Assembly: GCF_000730425.1 (NCBI RefSeq)
Contig: NZ_CP008896.1
Coordinates: 5,952,001 to 6,016,000 of the forward strand
Direction: 5' to 3'
From: Pseudomonas fluorescens
GTDB lineage: Bacteria; Pseudomonadota; Gammaproteobacteria; Pseudomonadales; Pseudomonadaceae
Length of the DNA: 64,000 bases
In this document: positions 19,313 to 31,482 of the stretch, in pieces
How positions within the stretch are numbered: the stretch's first letter is position 1
Layout of the letters: each line of letters starts with the position of its first letter
The notes under the pieces: model-generated
What the model was told of the DNA's origin: nothing
The model's input: only the letters and a program-made list of their open reading frames with translations
Database searches by the model: none
Position numbers and translations under genes: made by a program

Positions 19313-19705
19313 ATGGAAAAGTTGGATAAGACCCTGGAAGAATGGCGGGAAATGCTTGACCCGGCGCAGTACCAAGTGTGCCGTCTCAAGGGCACAGAGC
19401 GGCCGTTTTCCGGCAAATACAACGCCACTACGACCGATGGTGTGTATCACTGTATTTGCTGCAATGAGCCGCTGTTCGACTCGAAGACCAAGTTCGATGC
19501 CGGTTGTGGCTGGCCCAGTTTTTATGAGCCGATTGCCGATAGCGCGATGATTGAGATTCGTGATGTCAGCCACGGGATGATTCGCACCGAAGTGACCTGT
19601 GCCAAGTGTGACGCACATCTGGGCCATGTGTTCCCGGATGGTCCACCGCCTACTGGTTTGCGTTACTGCATCAACTCGGTGTGCCTGGACCTGGTTCCTC
19701 GCTAA
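19313..19705 (+). CDS. msrB: Peptide methionine-(R)-sulfoxide reductase MsrB
   Basis: 130 residues. MsrB repairs R-methionine sulfoxide in proteins. Visible are zinc-binding CxxC pairs (CICC near residue 46 and CAKC near residue 95), [10 protein letters not shown], and the catalytic cysteine in [12 protein letters not shown]. The ATG at 19313 follows CGAGGTGGATTG. It belongs with the next two genes (gpx and ospR) as an oxidative damage group, though a REPIN separates them. Confidence 0.95.
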   Translation: MEKLDKTLEEWREMLDPAQYQVCRLKGTERPFSGKYNATTTDGVYHCICCNEPLFDSKTKFDAGCGWPSFYEPIADSAMIEIRDVSHGMIRTEVTCAKCDAHLGHVFPDGPPPTGLRYCINSVCLDLVPR

Positions 19706-19715
19706 ACCTGCCTCA

Positions 19716-19785
19716 CCTGTAGGAGCCGGCTTGCCGGCGATGAGGGCCTGGGGGGCGCCATCGCCGGCAAGCCGGCTCCTACGGG
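19716..19785. repeat. REPIN (GCCGGCTTGCCGGC type)
   Basis: 27-base arms in inverted orientation with one mismatch, the left starting CCTGTAGGAGCC and the right ending GGCTCCTACGGG, with a spacer of about 16 bp. Located between msrB and gpx. Confidence 0.87.
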
Positions 19786-19816
19786 ATTGTGGTGATGATA
19801 AGGAATCAGTTCGGTT

Positions 19817-19840
19817 AATTAAATTGCATGCAATTTAATT
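19817..19840. promoter_or_regulatory. 24-bp perfect palindrome, probable OspR operator
   Basis: A perfect palindrome whose left half is AATTAAATTGCA. It resembles the AATT-rich inverted repeats bound by OhrR-type repressors. It covers the -35 element TTGCAT (19824-19829) of a promoter whose -10 is TATGTT (19847-19852, 17-bp spacing), so a bound repressor would block gpx-ospR transcription. Binding by OspR is inferred from gene context. Confidence 0.7.
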
Positions 19841-19882
19841 GCTCGCTATGTTCTGCCTTTATTCTCCATCCGAGGCCTTGTC

Positions 19883-20368
19883 ATGAGTGACAACCTGTTG
19901 ACCATCCCTTGCACCACCATCACGGGCGAGCAAAAGACTCTGGCGGATTTCGCCGGCAAGGCGATCCTTGTGGTCAATACCGCCAGCAAATGCGGTTTCA
20001 CCCCGCAGTACCAGGGCCTTGAGCAACTCTGGCAGCAGTACAAGGACCAGGGCCTGGTGGTGCTGGGCTTTCCGTGCAACCAGTTTGGCAAACAGGAACC
20101 AGGTGACGAGGGGGCTATTTCCGCGTTTTGCGAGTTGAATTTCGGCGTCAGTTTTCCGCTGTTCAAGAAGGTCGATGTCAATGGGGGCGAGGCCCATCCA
20201 CTGTTCGCGCAATTGAAACAGCGCGCGCCGGGTCTGCTGGGCTCCAAGGGCATCAAGTGGAACTTCACCAAGTTCCTGATTGGTCGCGACGGCCAGGTAG
20301 TCAAGCGTTTTGCCCCGACCACCAAACCCCAGCAACTGACCCAAGAGATCGAAGCGCTGCTCAAATGA
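19883..20368 (+). CDS. gpx: Thiol (glutathione) peroxidase
   Basis: 161 residues with the GPx catalytic tetrad: cysteine in [12 protein letters not shown] (residue 37), glutamine in [12 protein letters not shown], and Trp-Asn in KWNFTKFLI. It is the cysteine form without a selenocysteine codon, which typically uses thioredoxin to reduce peroxides. It overlaps ospR by 4 bp (ATGA), so the two are translationally coupled and controlled by the palindrome upstream. Confidence 0.94.
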   Translation: MSDNLLTIPCTTITGEQKTLADFAGKAILVVNTASKCGFTPQYQGLEQLWQQYKDQGLVVLGFPCNQFGKQEPGDEGAISAFCELNFGVSFPLFKKVDVNGGEAHPLFAQLKQRAPGLLGSKGIKWNFTKFLIGRDGQVVKRFAPTTKPQQLTQEIEALLK

Positions 20369-20826
20369 CCGACTTGCCTGCCGTATCCCTGGCCCTGGAT
20401 GACCAGTTGTGTTTCAAGCTCTACGCCGCTTCCCGGGCGGTGACGCGGGCCTACAAACCGATGCTCGACCAACTGGGCCTGACGTATCCGCAGTATCTGG
20501 TCATGTTGGTGTTGTGGGAGTGGCATGCCGCCGCACCGCGCCAGCCGACGGTCAAGGCGCTGGGGGAACGATTGCTGCTTGATTCCGGCACGTTGACGCC
20601 ATTGCTCAAGCGCCTGGAGCAGCTGGCGCTGATCAAGCGCCTGCGCAGTACCAGTGATGAGCGCGAGGTGCACTTGAGTCTTGCCCAGGCAGGCCTGGCG
20701 CTGCGTGACCGCGTCCAGCCGCTGAAAGCCCGGCTGATGTGTGACCGCGGAGTGGACCTGAGCCAGGCGGATGCCCTGCGCCATGGTCTGGAGCAGTTAC
20801 TTGAGCAGATCACAGACTTGTCGTAG
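20365..20826 (+). CDS. ospR: MarR/OhrR-family oxidation-sensing regulator OspR
   Basis: 153 residues. [20 protein letters not shown] with a sensing cysteine at residue 16 and [16 protein letters not shown] are OhrR-family signatures; a second cysteine in RLMCDRGV near residue 121 fits the two-cysteine switch. In P. aeruginosa OspR represses the neighbouring glutathione peroxidase gene and affects pigment and virulence. The same gpx-ospR-sagS order here supports the name. The end overlaps convergent sagS by 17 bp. Confidence 0.9.
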   Translation: MTDLPAVSLALDDQLCFKLYAASRAVTRAYKPMLDQLGLTYPQYLVMLVLWEWHAAAPRQPTVKALGERLLLDSGTLTPLLKRLEQLALIKRLRSTSDEREVHLSLAQAGLALRDRVQPLKARLMCDRGVDLSQADALRHGLEQLLEQITDLS

Positions 20827-23149
20827 TCGGCACCCATAGGTCGAGCAGGGCGTTGAGTTCTTCGCGGCGAAAAGGCTTGGCCAGGTAGTCGTTCATCCCC
20901 GCGGCCCGGCAACGTTCGCGTTCCTCGGCCAGGGCATTGGCGGTCAACGCGACAATTGGCAGCTGTGGCCAGCGCCCGCTGCGGCGGATCTGTCGGCTCG
21001 CCTCGTAGCCATCCATGACCGGCATGTTGCAATCCATCAGTACCATATCGAAGCGTTGTACTTCCAACTGCTTCAGCGCCTCTGCGCCATGGGCCGCGAC
21101 GACTACCTCGCAGCCAAGCTTGCCGAGCATGCCCTTGGCTACCAGTTGATTGACCAGATTGTCCTCTACCAGAAGGATACGTGCCCGATGCGCAACCGGG
21201 CTGGTTTCCAGTTGGGCAAGGTCGAGGATGATTTCGCTGCCGTCGCGCAGGGTGCGGTGCAAGACCTGATACAGCGCCGCGCGGCTCAGCGGGCGTGCCT
21301 GCTGTTGCAGGGGCGCCAGCGTGGCCACTTCTTCGCCGGGCATGAAGTTGCCGTAGGCGGTGACCAGCAGGATCGGTGCGCTGATGGCCGGGCGCAGGCG
21401 GAACAGGCATTCGGGGCAGTCGGTGATCAGGATGTCCGGTGCCAGGCCACTCAAGTCATCGTCGATCGTATAGCTGTGGGGCGTCAGTCCCCAGTGCGGC
21501 AGCAGAGCGTGCAGCAGTTCTGCCAAGCCACTGCTAGCCCCGGTAATGACTGCGACTTCGCCGGCCAACGGCCCCAGTCGCGCGGCTGGTGTGTGGGCGG
21601 GCAGTGGCAATTCGGCACAGAACTGGCTGCCGAAACCGGTTTCCGAACTGATGGTCAGCCGGCCTTGCATGGCCTCGCAAAGATTGTGGGTCAGTGCCAA
21701 GCCAAGGCCAGTCCCGCCGAACTGGCGGGTAATGCCAGCGCCCGCCTGGGTAAAGGGTTTGAAGATACGTGCCTGGGCCTCCTGCGCAATACCGATGCCG
21801 GTGTCACACACTTCGATGCGCACACCATTGGGTGGCGCGCTGAGGCGCACATCGACGCGACCGAACCGGGTGAACTTCAAGGCGTTGGACAGCAGGTTAC
21901 TGACAATCTGCCGGACCCGGGTCGGGTCACCGACCACTTGGGCGGGAAACTGTGGGTCGATCAGGCAGGTCAATTCCACGTTGGGCGCGGCGTTCTGCGA
22001 CAGCAGGTTGGCGGTGTCTTCCACCAGGGAGCCGAGGTCGAAGGGGATGCTCTCCAGTTCCAGTTGCCCGGCATCGAACTTGGACAGGTCGAGAATATCG
22101 TTGAGCAGTTCTACCAGCACTTTGCCGGAGTCATGGGCAATCGACAATTGCTGGCGTTGTTCGGCATTCAGCGCGCTGTCCAGGGACAGCGCGATCATGC
22201 CGAGCAGGCCATTGAGTGGGGTGCGGATTTCATGGCTCATGTTGGCGAGGAAGGCCGCACGCGCCTGGGCCATGCCCAGGGCGGTCATTTTCGACGCCTC
22301 CAGTTCTTCGTTGGATTGGCTTAGCCGCTGGTTGATGGCCTTGAGTTCGGTGGTACGCGCCGAAACAATGTCTTCCAGTCGGGCAAGGTACTCGGTCAGG
22401 CGGTCCTCGGCGTGGCGCCGCTGCTGGATTTCGGTCTCCATATTCTCGAACTGTTGGTTGGCGACATTGACCAATACGCCGATCTCATCGTATTCGTGCC
22501 CCGGCGGGCAATCCAGGCGAGCCTGCGGCGCACTGCCGGGGCTGCGTGTGCTCAGTTCGCGGATGATGCGCACCAAGGGCTGGGTCAGCATCGCGTAGAA
22601 CAGGCCCAGGAGGATGCCGGTCAGGATCAGGCTGCGGGCAAAGCCATTAAGCAGGGTGATCTCCGCCCTGCGCAGGAACCGGCTGCCGAATGCGTAGGTG
22701 TCGACGTCAAGGCGCAACACACCCAGGGATTCGTCTGGCATATGGGTGAGATACAGGCGGTCTTCGAACTGGCGGTTGGCGCCGAACAGGAAGTCGCTGA
22801 TGGGGCGGTAGCTGCTCTCCTTGCGCGGCCGATCAACGTCAGCCAGCACCAGGCCATTGTTGTCGACCAACTGCGCTCGTGTGATGGCGGGGGAGTGCAG
22901 CAAACCCAGGGTCAGTTCCTGGGCCAGTTCGGCGTCGATGTTGTAGGCGATACGTGAGGCCGGGTTATGGCTGATTTCAAGCAGCGCGTGTATTTCACGG
23001 TTGATGGACGCGTCTTCGCTGGCATAATCAATGCCGATCTGGATCAGGCTGAGCAAGGTTCCCAATACGAAACCGACCAGCACAGTCAGTCTGGCTTGTT
23101 TATAAGACAAGCGGTGGGCGAACTTGATATCCATTAGGTGCTGAGCCAC
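20810..23149 (-). CDS. sagS: Hybrid sensor histidine kinase, SagS type
   Basis: About 779 residues. An N-terminal membrane segment (VLVGFVLGTLLSLIQIGI), a periplasmic domain, a second membrane segment with HAMP-like linker, coiled coil, HisKA (FLANMSHEIRTPLNGLLG), HATPase (DTGIGI, GGTGLGLAL), a degenerate receiver and a C-terminal receiver (LLVEDNLVNQ, MDCNMPVMDGYEA). In P. aeruginosa SagS steers the change from planktonic to surface growth and signals to HptB and BfiS. No Hpt domain is present here. The GTG at 23149 has AAGGGA upstream; an ATG at 23134 is the alternative. Confidence 0.87.
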   Translation of the reverse strand: MAQHLMDIKFAHRLSYKQARLTVLVGFVLGTLLSLIQIGIDYASEDASINREIHALLEISHNPASRIAYNIDAELAQELTLGLLHSPAITRAQLVDNNGLVLADVDRPRKESSYRPISDFLFGANRQFEDRLYLTHMPDESLGVLRLDVDTYAFGSRFLRRAEITLLNGFARSLILTGILLGLFYAMLTQPLVRIIRELSTRSPGSAPQARLDCPPGHEYDEIGVLVNVANQQFENMETEIQQRRHAEDRLTEYLARLEDIVSARTTELKAINQRLSQSNEELEASKMTALGMAQARAAFLANMSHEIRTPLNGLLGMIALSLDSALNAEQRQQLSIAHDSGKVLVELLNDILDLSKFDAGQLELESIPFDLGSLVEDTANLLSQNAAPNVELTCLIDPQFPAQVVGDPTRVRQIVSNLLSNALKFTRFGRVDVRLSAPPNGVRIEVCDTGIGIAQEAQARIFKPFTQAGAGITRQFGGTGLGLALTHNLCEAMQGRLTISSETGFGSQFCAELPLPAHTPAARLGPLAGEVAVITGASSGLAELLHALLPHWGLTPHSYTIDDDLSGLAPDILITDCPECLFRLRPAISAPILLVTAYGNFMPGEEVATLAPLQQQARPLSRAALYQVLHRTLRDGSEIILDLAQLETSPVAHRARILLVEDNLVNQLVAKGMLGKLGCEVVVAAHGAEALKQLEVQRFDMVLMDCNMPVMDGYEASRQIRRSGRWPQLPIVALTANALAEERERCRAAGMNDYLAKPFRREELNALLDLWVPTTTSL

Positions 23150-23300
23150 TTTACGTTTCCCTTCGCCCGGCAAGCATAGCTGAACATCCCCAGCGCCAGC
23201 CTTGCCCGGTATGAATCGTTTTTTCAGGTGCAGCCGCCTGGCAACTGCGTCAGGGTTGCCAATACGCCATCTTTTACAAGAACTTGCCACAGGAATAGTC

Positions 23301-24191
23301 ATGGATTCTCGATTGAATGCCTTTCTTGAGCGGGCCGATGCGGTGCTGGCTCGTCTGGAACCCTTGTTGCCAGCGCCTCGCGAGGTCATTGACTGGAGCC
23401 TCTGCCTGGCGGCCCGCTGGCAGCGTGAGGGTCGTAGCGGTTTTTTGATGCCGCTGGAAGTCAGCCTGGATATGCGCCTGTCCGACCTGATCGGCGTCGA
23501 TAAGCAACGCGAGCAATTGGCACGCAATACTCAACAATTTCTCGATGGCCTACCCGCCAACCATGCGTTGCTCTGGGGCTCGCGTGGCACTGGCAAATCC
23601 TCCATGGTTCGCGCCTTGCTGGCCCAGCATGCCAAGGCCGGCTTGCGCCTGATCGAAATCGAGCGCGACCACCTGGCCGACCTGCCGCGTGTAGTCGAAC
23701 AACTGCTCAAGTTGCCGCAGCGTTTTATCCTGTTCTGCGACGACCTGTCGTTCGACGCCGGTGAAGGCGATTACCGTGTGCTCAAGAGTGTGCTGGACGG
23801 CTCGCTGGAGCAGGCTCCGGAAAACGTGTTGCTGTATGCCACGTCCAACCGTCGTCACCTGGTGCCGGAGAACCAGAGCGACAACGATAACTGGAAACGC
23901 GTGGACGGTGAGCTGCACCCCAGTGAAGCGGTGGAAGACAAGATCGCCTTGTCCGACCGCTTTGGCTTGTGGTTGTCCTTCTATCCGTTCACCCAAGAGC
24001 ACTTCCTGGACGTGGTGGAGCACTGGATCGGCGAGCTGGCGAACAAGGCGGGCTTGCAGTGGCAGCGCGATGAGGCACTCGACATCCTGGCGGTGCGCTG
24101 GGCCACGGGTCGCGGTAATCGCAATGGCCGCTGCGCCTACCAATTCGCCCGCTATTGGGTAGGTCTTAAACTGCTGGAGCGTCAACCATGA
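23301..24191 (+). CDS. DUF815 ATP-binding protein (AAA-type)
   Basis: 296 residues. Walker A is WGSRGTGKSSMVRAL at about residues 92-106 and Walker B is RFILFCDDLSF near residue 146; TSNRRHLVPE and RFGLWLSFYPF are typical of the DUF815 family. The family is widespread but has no settled role. It ends in a 4-bp overlap with the free-methionine-sulfoxide reductase gene, so they share an operon. The ATG at 23301 has AGGA upstream; an earlier in-frame start would overlap the sagS leader. Confidence 0.85.
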   Translation: MDSRLNAFLERADAVLARLEPLLPAPREVIDWSLCLAARWQREGRSGFLMPLEVSLDMRLSDLIGVDKQREQLARNTQQFLDGLPANHALLWGSRGTGKSSMVRALLAQHAKAGLRLIEIERDHLADLPRVVEQLLKLPQRFILFCDDLSFDAGEGDYRVLKSVLDGSLEQAPENVLLYATSNRRHLVPENQSDNDNWKRVDGELHPSEAVEDKIALSDRFGLWLSFYPFTQEHFLDVVEHWIGELANKAGLQWQRDEALDILAVRWATGRGNRNGRCAYQFARYWVGLKLLERQP

Positions 24192-24670
24192 TCGATTTGC
24201 AACAGGCGGGCAGCGGCCTTGATGGGTACGCCATGCTCTGTGCACAGTTGGAATCGCTGCTGGGCGATGAGCGCGACTTTATCGCCAACGCGGCGCAGTT
24301 TTCTGCGTTCCTGTTCAACCAGATCGATGACTTGAATTGGGCCGGCTTTTATCTCAACCGTGATCAAGAACTGGTGCTTGGGCCTTTCCAGGGGCAGATC
24401 GCCTGTGTGCGCATTCCGTTTGGTCGAGGGGTGTGTGGTGCGGCAGCCGCTTCGCGGCAAACCCAGCGGGTGGAAGATGTGCATGCGTTTGCCGGGCACA
24501 TTGCCTGCGACAGTGCCTCCAACAGCGAGCTGGTGGTGCCATTGGTCAAGGATGGCAAGTTGATTGGGGTGCTGGATCTGGATAGCCCGAAGCTTGCGCG
24601 CTTCAGTCCTGAGGATCAGGTAGGTATTGAACGGCTGGCCGCAATTTTTCTGCGGTTGACTGCCTGCTGA
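24188..24670 (+). CDS. msrC: GAF-domain free methionine-(R)-sulfoxide reductase
   Basis: 160 residues, a single GAF domain of the fRMsr (YebR/MsrC) type, which reduces free R-methionine sulfoxide. The three cysteines of the family are present: QIACVRIPFGRGVCGAA (residues 73 and 83) and HIACDSASNSELVVPL (residue 107). Together with msrB 5 kb upstream it adds to the oxidative repair theme. Its stop is followed directly by a G8-C-G7 tract. Confidence 0.9.
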   Translation: MIDLQQAGSGLDGYAMLCAQLESLLGDERDFIANAAQFSAFLFNQIDDLNWAGFYLNRDQELVLGPFQGQIACVRIPFGRGVCGAAAASRQTQRVEDVHAFAGHIACDSASNSELVVPLVKDGKLIGVLDLDSPKLARFSPEDQVGIERLAAIFLRLTAC

Positions 24671-24717
24671 GTGAGTGGGGGGGGCGGGGGGGCTAGCCAG
24701 AGCGCGGGACTGCATTC

Positions 24718-24816
24718 CCTGTGGGAGGTGGCTTGCCTGCGATAGCGTCCGGAAGAAAACTTGGGGTGTCAGGTACCCCCTGTTTTCGTTAACGACCATC
24801 GCCGGCAAGCCGGCTA

Positions 24817-24822
<6 letters not shown>
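24718..24822. repeat. Long REPIN, divergent outer arms
   Basis: Left unit CTGTGGGAGGTGGCTTGCC and right unit GCCGGCAAGCCGGCTACTACA in inverted orientation, about 105 bp in all. The interior shares CGTTAACGA and GTCAGGTA-like blocks with the element at 59484-59586, so it is an extended repeat rather than two independent REPs. Confidence 0.75.
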
Positions 24823-28451
<3,629 letters not shown>

Positions 28452-28455
<4 letters not shown>

Positions 28456-29078
28456 ACTAACGCGTTGCGTTTTGCCATCTCGATAAGTTCTACCAAGGAC
28501 TTGGCCTTAAGCTTTTGCATTAAGCGTTTTTTATAAGTGCTGACAGTTTTGTTGCTAAGGAACATGCCCTTGGCGATCTCTTTGTTTGTACGGCCTTGCG
28601 CAAAAAGTTGTAAGACCATAAGTTCCCGGTCGTTGACGGATTTGAAAAGAATCAGTTCTTCGTTTTCGCCGGTTTCAGCGCCAGTGGCATTTAAGGCCTG
28701 GCTTGGAAAGTAGTTGTAACCTGAAAGTACAGCCCTGATGGCACTTAGCAGCTCACTTAGGTCACCTTCTTTGCAGACATAACCATCGGCGCCCGAACGC
28801 ATACAGCGTGTGGCAAATAGTGTCGGAGACTGGGCTGTCAGAATCAGGGTTTTCATTGGCGTGCTCATCGCATTGAACCTGCAAAGAACCTCCAGTCCGT
28901 CGAGTTTTGGAATGCTGATATCAAGTATAATGAGGTCTGGAAGACATTCGCGGACCATTTGTATTGCATCACAACCGTTATCTGTTTCACCGACTACTTT
29001 GTAACCTTCATGTTCCAGCAACATTCGGATTGCAAGTCGAATAACCGGGTGGTCGTCAATAATAAAGACTGTGTTCAT
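28452..29078 (-). CDS. LuxR/NarL-type response regulator, BvgA/RocA-like
   Basis: 208 residues: receiver (about 1-120, phosphorylation site in LIILDISIPKLDG) and a C-terminal LuxR-type HTH (about 145-205) reading LSNKTVSTYKKRLMQKLKAKSLVELIEMAKRN, which is very like BvgA. It is the cognate regulator of the overlapping downstream BvgS-like kinase. In Pseudomonas such RocA regulators control fimbriae and surface factors; the targets here are unknown. Confidence 0.93.
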
Positions 29079-29430
29079 GAGCCAATTCCATACTAATGCA
29101 AATAAGCGCGCACATTAGCTCAGAAGGCAGGGTAGGAGCATGAAGGCAAGGCTGAGTAGATATAAAACAGGAAAATTCCTACATCAAAAAAGGTTTAGGA
29201 CTACGACTCGCTAAGGCTTTATTGGGCGTGCTGTAAGAGTTTCTTGGCTGAAAGGTTTAAAGAGTGCGCGGTGTTATTTGCGGGTTGAATAGGAGGGTAT
29301 TTCATTCGCAGGTATGTTTAATGTCCTACGTTAAAACTCGAAAAGTTACCTGAAGGATCGGCGGAGTGCTGATGCAGCAGGTGCTTCCGGTATGTCAGGA
29401 AGTTTTTGTCCAAGTACAAGGCAGTATTCT
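29079..29430. other. AT-richer intergenic region upstream of the BvgA-like gene, with direct repeats
   Basis: 352 bp without a supported gene, less GC-rich than its surroundings. It holds an imperfect direct repeat TCCTACATCAAAA (29177-29189) and TCCTACGTTAAAA (29324-29336), the first joined to an inverted motif AGGAA-AA-TTCCT. Being upstream of a LuxR-type regulator, these are possible autoregulatory sites. Confidence 0.45.
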
Positions 29431-29832
29431 TTAATCGCGGGCGAGCCCTGATTGGCTGATCAGCTCGATCCAGGCTTCTTTGTTCAATGGCTTAGCCAAA
29501 TACCCGAGTAGACGCAAGTCGCGTTGCGTTGCCAGGGTTTTCAGATAATCCAGTTCGAGGGTAGGCAGCCCACTTAGCAAGACCGCACTTTTGACAAAGC
29601 CTGCATGGCTGGCTATCTCCACCAACTCCAAGCCGGTGAGGTCGGGCAGGCATTGATCACACAACATGAGATCGAAGGGGGTCTCGGTTGTGCGCATCAA
29701 CTTGATCGCCTGTTCGGCATTCTCGGCAGGTGTCAGTTGATTGAAGCCGAAACTCTTGAGCAGGCACTGAATGGCCAGGAGTTGAAACGGGTGATCTTCC
29801 ACCAACAGGATGCGCAATTGTCGTTCGGGCAT
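29431..29832 (-). CDS. Stand-alone receiver-domain protein
   Basis: 133 residues consisting only of a CheY-like receiver: acidic pocket in LLVEDHPFQ, phospho-acceptor in LMLCDQCLPDLTG (about residue 59) and lysine in GYLAKPLNKEAW. It has no output domain. In Roc-type loci the third protein (RocR) is a receiver joined to an EAL domain; here only the receiver is present, upstream of the BvgA/BvgS-like pair on the same strand. Confidence 0.88.
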   Translation of the reverse strand: MPERQLRILLVEDHPFQLLAIQCLLKSFGFNQLTPAENAEQAIKLMRTTETPFDLMLCDQCLPDLTGLELVEIASHAGFVKSAVLLSGLPTLELDYLKTLATQRDLRLLGYLAKPLNKEAWIELISQSGLARD

Positions 29833-30078
29833 AGGAAGTTCCGTGGAAGTAGCTGCAGCCGGAAAGTGCCAGCCAGTGCCTGTATCGAGTTGCCCAGTGA
29901 CCCAGGTGGTGGGCTATCGTGGGTTGGCGTGAATGTAGGAACTGATCGCTGGGGTGGATAAGAGAGGGGTGATTATTCATTGGGTGTTGAGGCGAATTCG
30001 ATCAGGCCGCTCTGGTGCCTGCGTAGGTCGATTCTTTGAGGCAAGCACCCAGGCAGGAAAGACTGCCTGGGCCACGGG

Positions 30079-31410
30079 TCATTGAGAGTGTGAGCGCCCG
30101 GTCATCTCGCGGGCCATCTCGCTGGCGTAGCTATCGGTCATGCCGGCGATGAAGTCGATCATGCGCAGGAATGAACGGTGCAGTGGCCAGTCAGGGTGGG
30201 GGGCGCTATTACCCAGCAAATCGAGGACGCGCCGATTCTTGAAGGAGGGTGTACGGCCGCCATGTTGCTCCAGTGCGGCGCCACAGAAGGTGTTCAGGAG
30301 GATCTCCAGGGTGGTGTAGGCGCCGATCTCATGCAGGGTCTTGCGTTTGTCCTGAAAGATTTTCTTGCGCGCCATGTCCTTGGCATTCAGTACACAACGC
30401 TTGGCTGGGCCATGCATATGCTCCACCAGGTCGCCCTGCAGGGTCCCGGCCAGCAGCGCCGGTTGCTGCTCGACGAACGCCCGCGCGGCGGCGTTGGTCA
30501 GGTGCTCGATGGCTTTCCCCCGCAAGATCGCGAGTTTGCGCCGCCTGGAGTCTTGGGGGCCGAGTTGCCGGTAGGTTTCCGGCAGGTCATCACCTACCAG
30601 GTTCAACAGCAGTGATTCGACTTCGGCGTACTCCAGCAACTCCATTTCCAGGCCATCTTCCAAGTCAATCAAGGCGTAGCAGATATCGTCGGCCGCCTCC
30701 ATCAAGTAGACCAGCGGATGGCGCGCCCAGCGTTGTTCCTCCAGTTGTGGCAGGCCGAGCTTCTGGGCGATCTGTTCCAGGATCGGCAGCTCGCTCTGAT
30801 AGCAGCCAAACTTGTGTTTCTTGTAGCCCAGGGAGTCGGCGTGGCGGGCGGTCCACGGATACTTCAGGTAAGTGCCCAAGGTGGCGTAGGTCAGGCGCGT
30901 GCCACCGTCGAACTGGTGGTACTCCAATTGCGTCAGTACGCGGAACCCTTGTGCGTTGCCTTCGAAATTGAGGAAGTCATTGCGCTCTGCGTTACTCATG
31001 TCATCCAGCCAGCCACGGCCTGCTGCCTGCTGGAACCAGTGGCGAATCGCATCTTCGCCGGAATGGCCGAACGGTGGGTTACCGATGTCGTGGGCCAGGC
31101 AGGCCGATTGCACTACCATTCCCAAGTCGCTGGGGTCGCACCAGTCGGGCAGGGCGCTGCGAATGGTCTCGCCGACGCGCATCCCCAGGGAGCGCCCCAC
31201 ACAACTGACTTCCAACGAGTGGGTCAGCCGGGTATGGATATGATCGTTGCTGGTCACCGGATGGACCTGGGTCTTGCGGCCCAGGCGGCGAAAGGCCCCC
31301 GAGAAGATGATCCGGTCATGGTCTTTGTGAAACGGGCTGCGGCCCAGCTCTTGCGGGCTATGCAGGGGTTTTCCAAGGCGTTCGCGGGTAAGCAGGGTAG
31401 GCCAATCCAA
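30079..31410 (-). CDS. dgt: dGTP triphosphohydrolase-family protein
   Basis: 443 residues of the HD-domain dGTPase family, which splits dNTPs into nucleoside and triphosphate. Metal-binding motifs are visible: [16 protein letters not shown] (H of the HD set), [17 protein letters not shown] (HD pair) and [16 protein letters not shown]. The start is a TTG at 31410 with GGAG about ten bases upstream; the conserved MDWP-type N-terminus begins there. A following REP is absent; the EAL gene lies 72 bp upstream on the same strand. Confidence 0.92.
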   Translation of the reverse strand: MDWPTLLTRERLGKPLHSPQELGRSPFHKDHDRIIFSGAFRRLGRKTQVHPVTSNDHIHTRLTHSLEVSCVGRSLGMRVGETIRSALPDWCDPSDLGMVVQSACLAHDIGNPPFGHSGEDAIRHWFQQAAGRGWLDDMSNAERNDFLNFEGNAQGFRVLTQLEYHQFDGGTRLTYATLGTYLKYPWTARHADSLGYKKHKFGCYQSELPILEQIAQKLGLPQLEEQRWARHPLVYLMEAADDICYALIDLEDGLEMELLEYAEVESLLLNLVGDDLPETYRQLGPQDSRRRKLAILRGKAIEHLTNAAARAFVEQQPALLAGTLQGDLVEHMHGPAKRCVLNAKDMARKKIFQDKRKTLHEIGAYTTLEILLNTFCGAALEQHGGRTPSFKNRRVLDLLGNSAPHPDWPLHRSFLRMIDFIAGMTDSYASEMAREMTGRSHSQ

Positions 31411-31482
31411 GGCGAGGGCTCTCCGTGGGATGAATGTCGACCCCCAGCTTCCCGGTTCGGCGTGCCCGGAGCAAGCAAAAAA

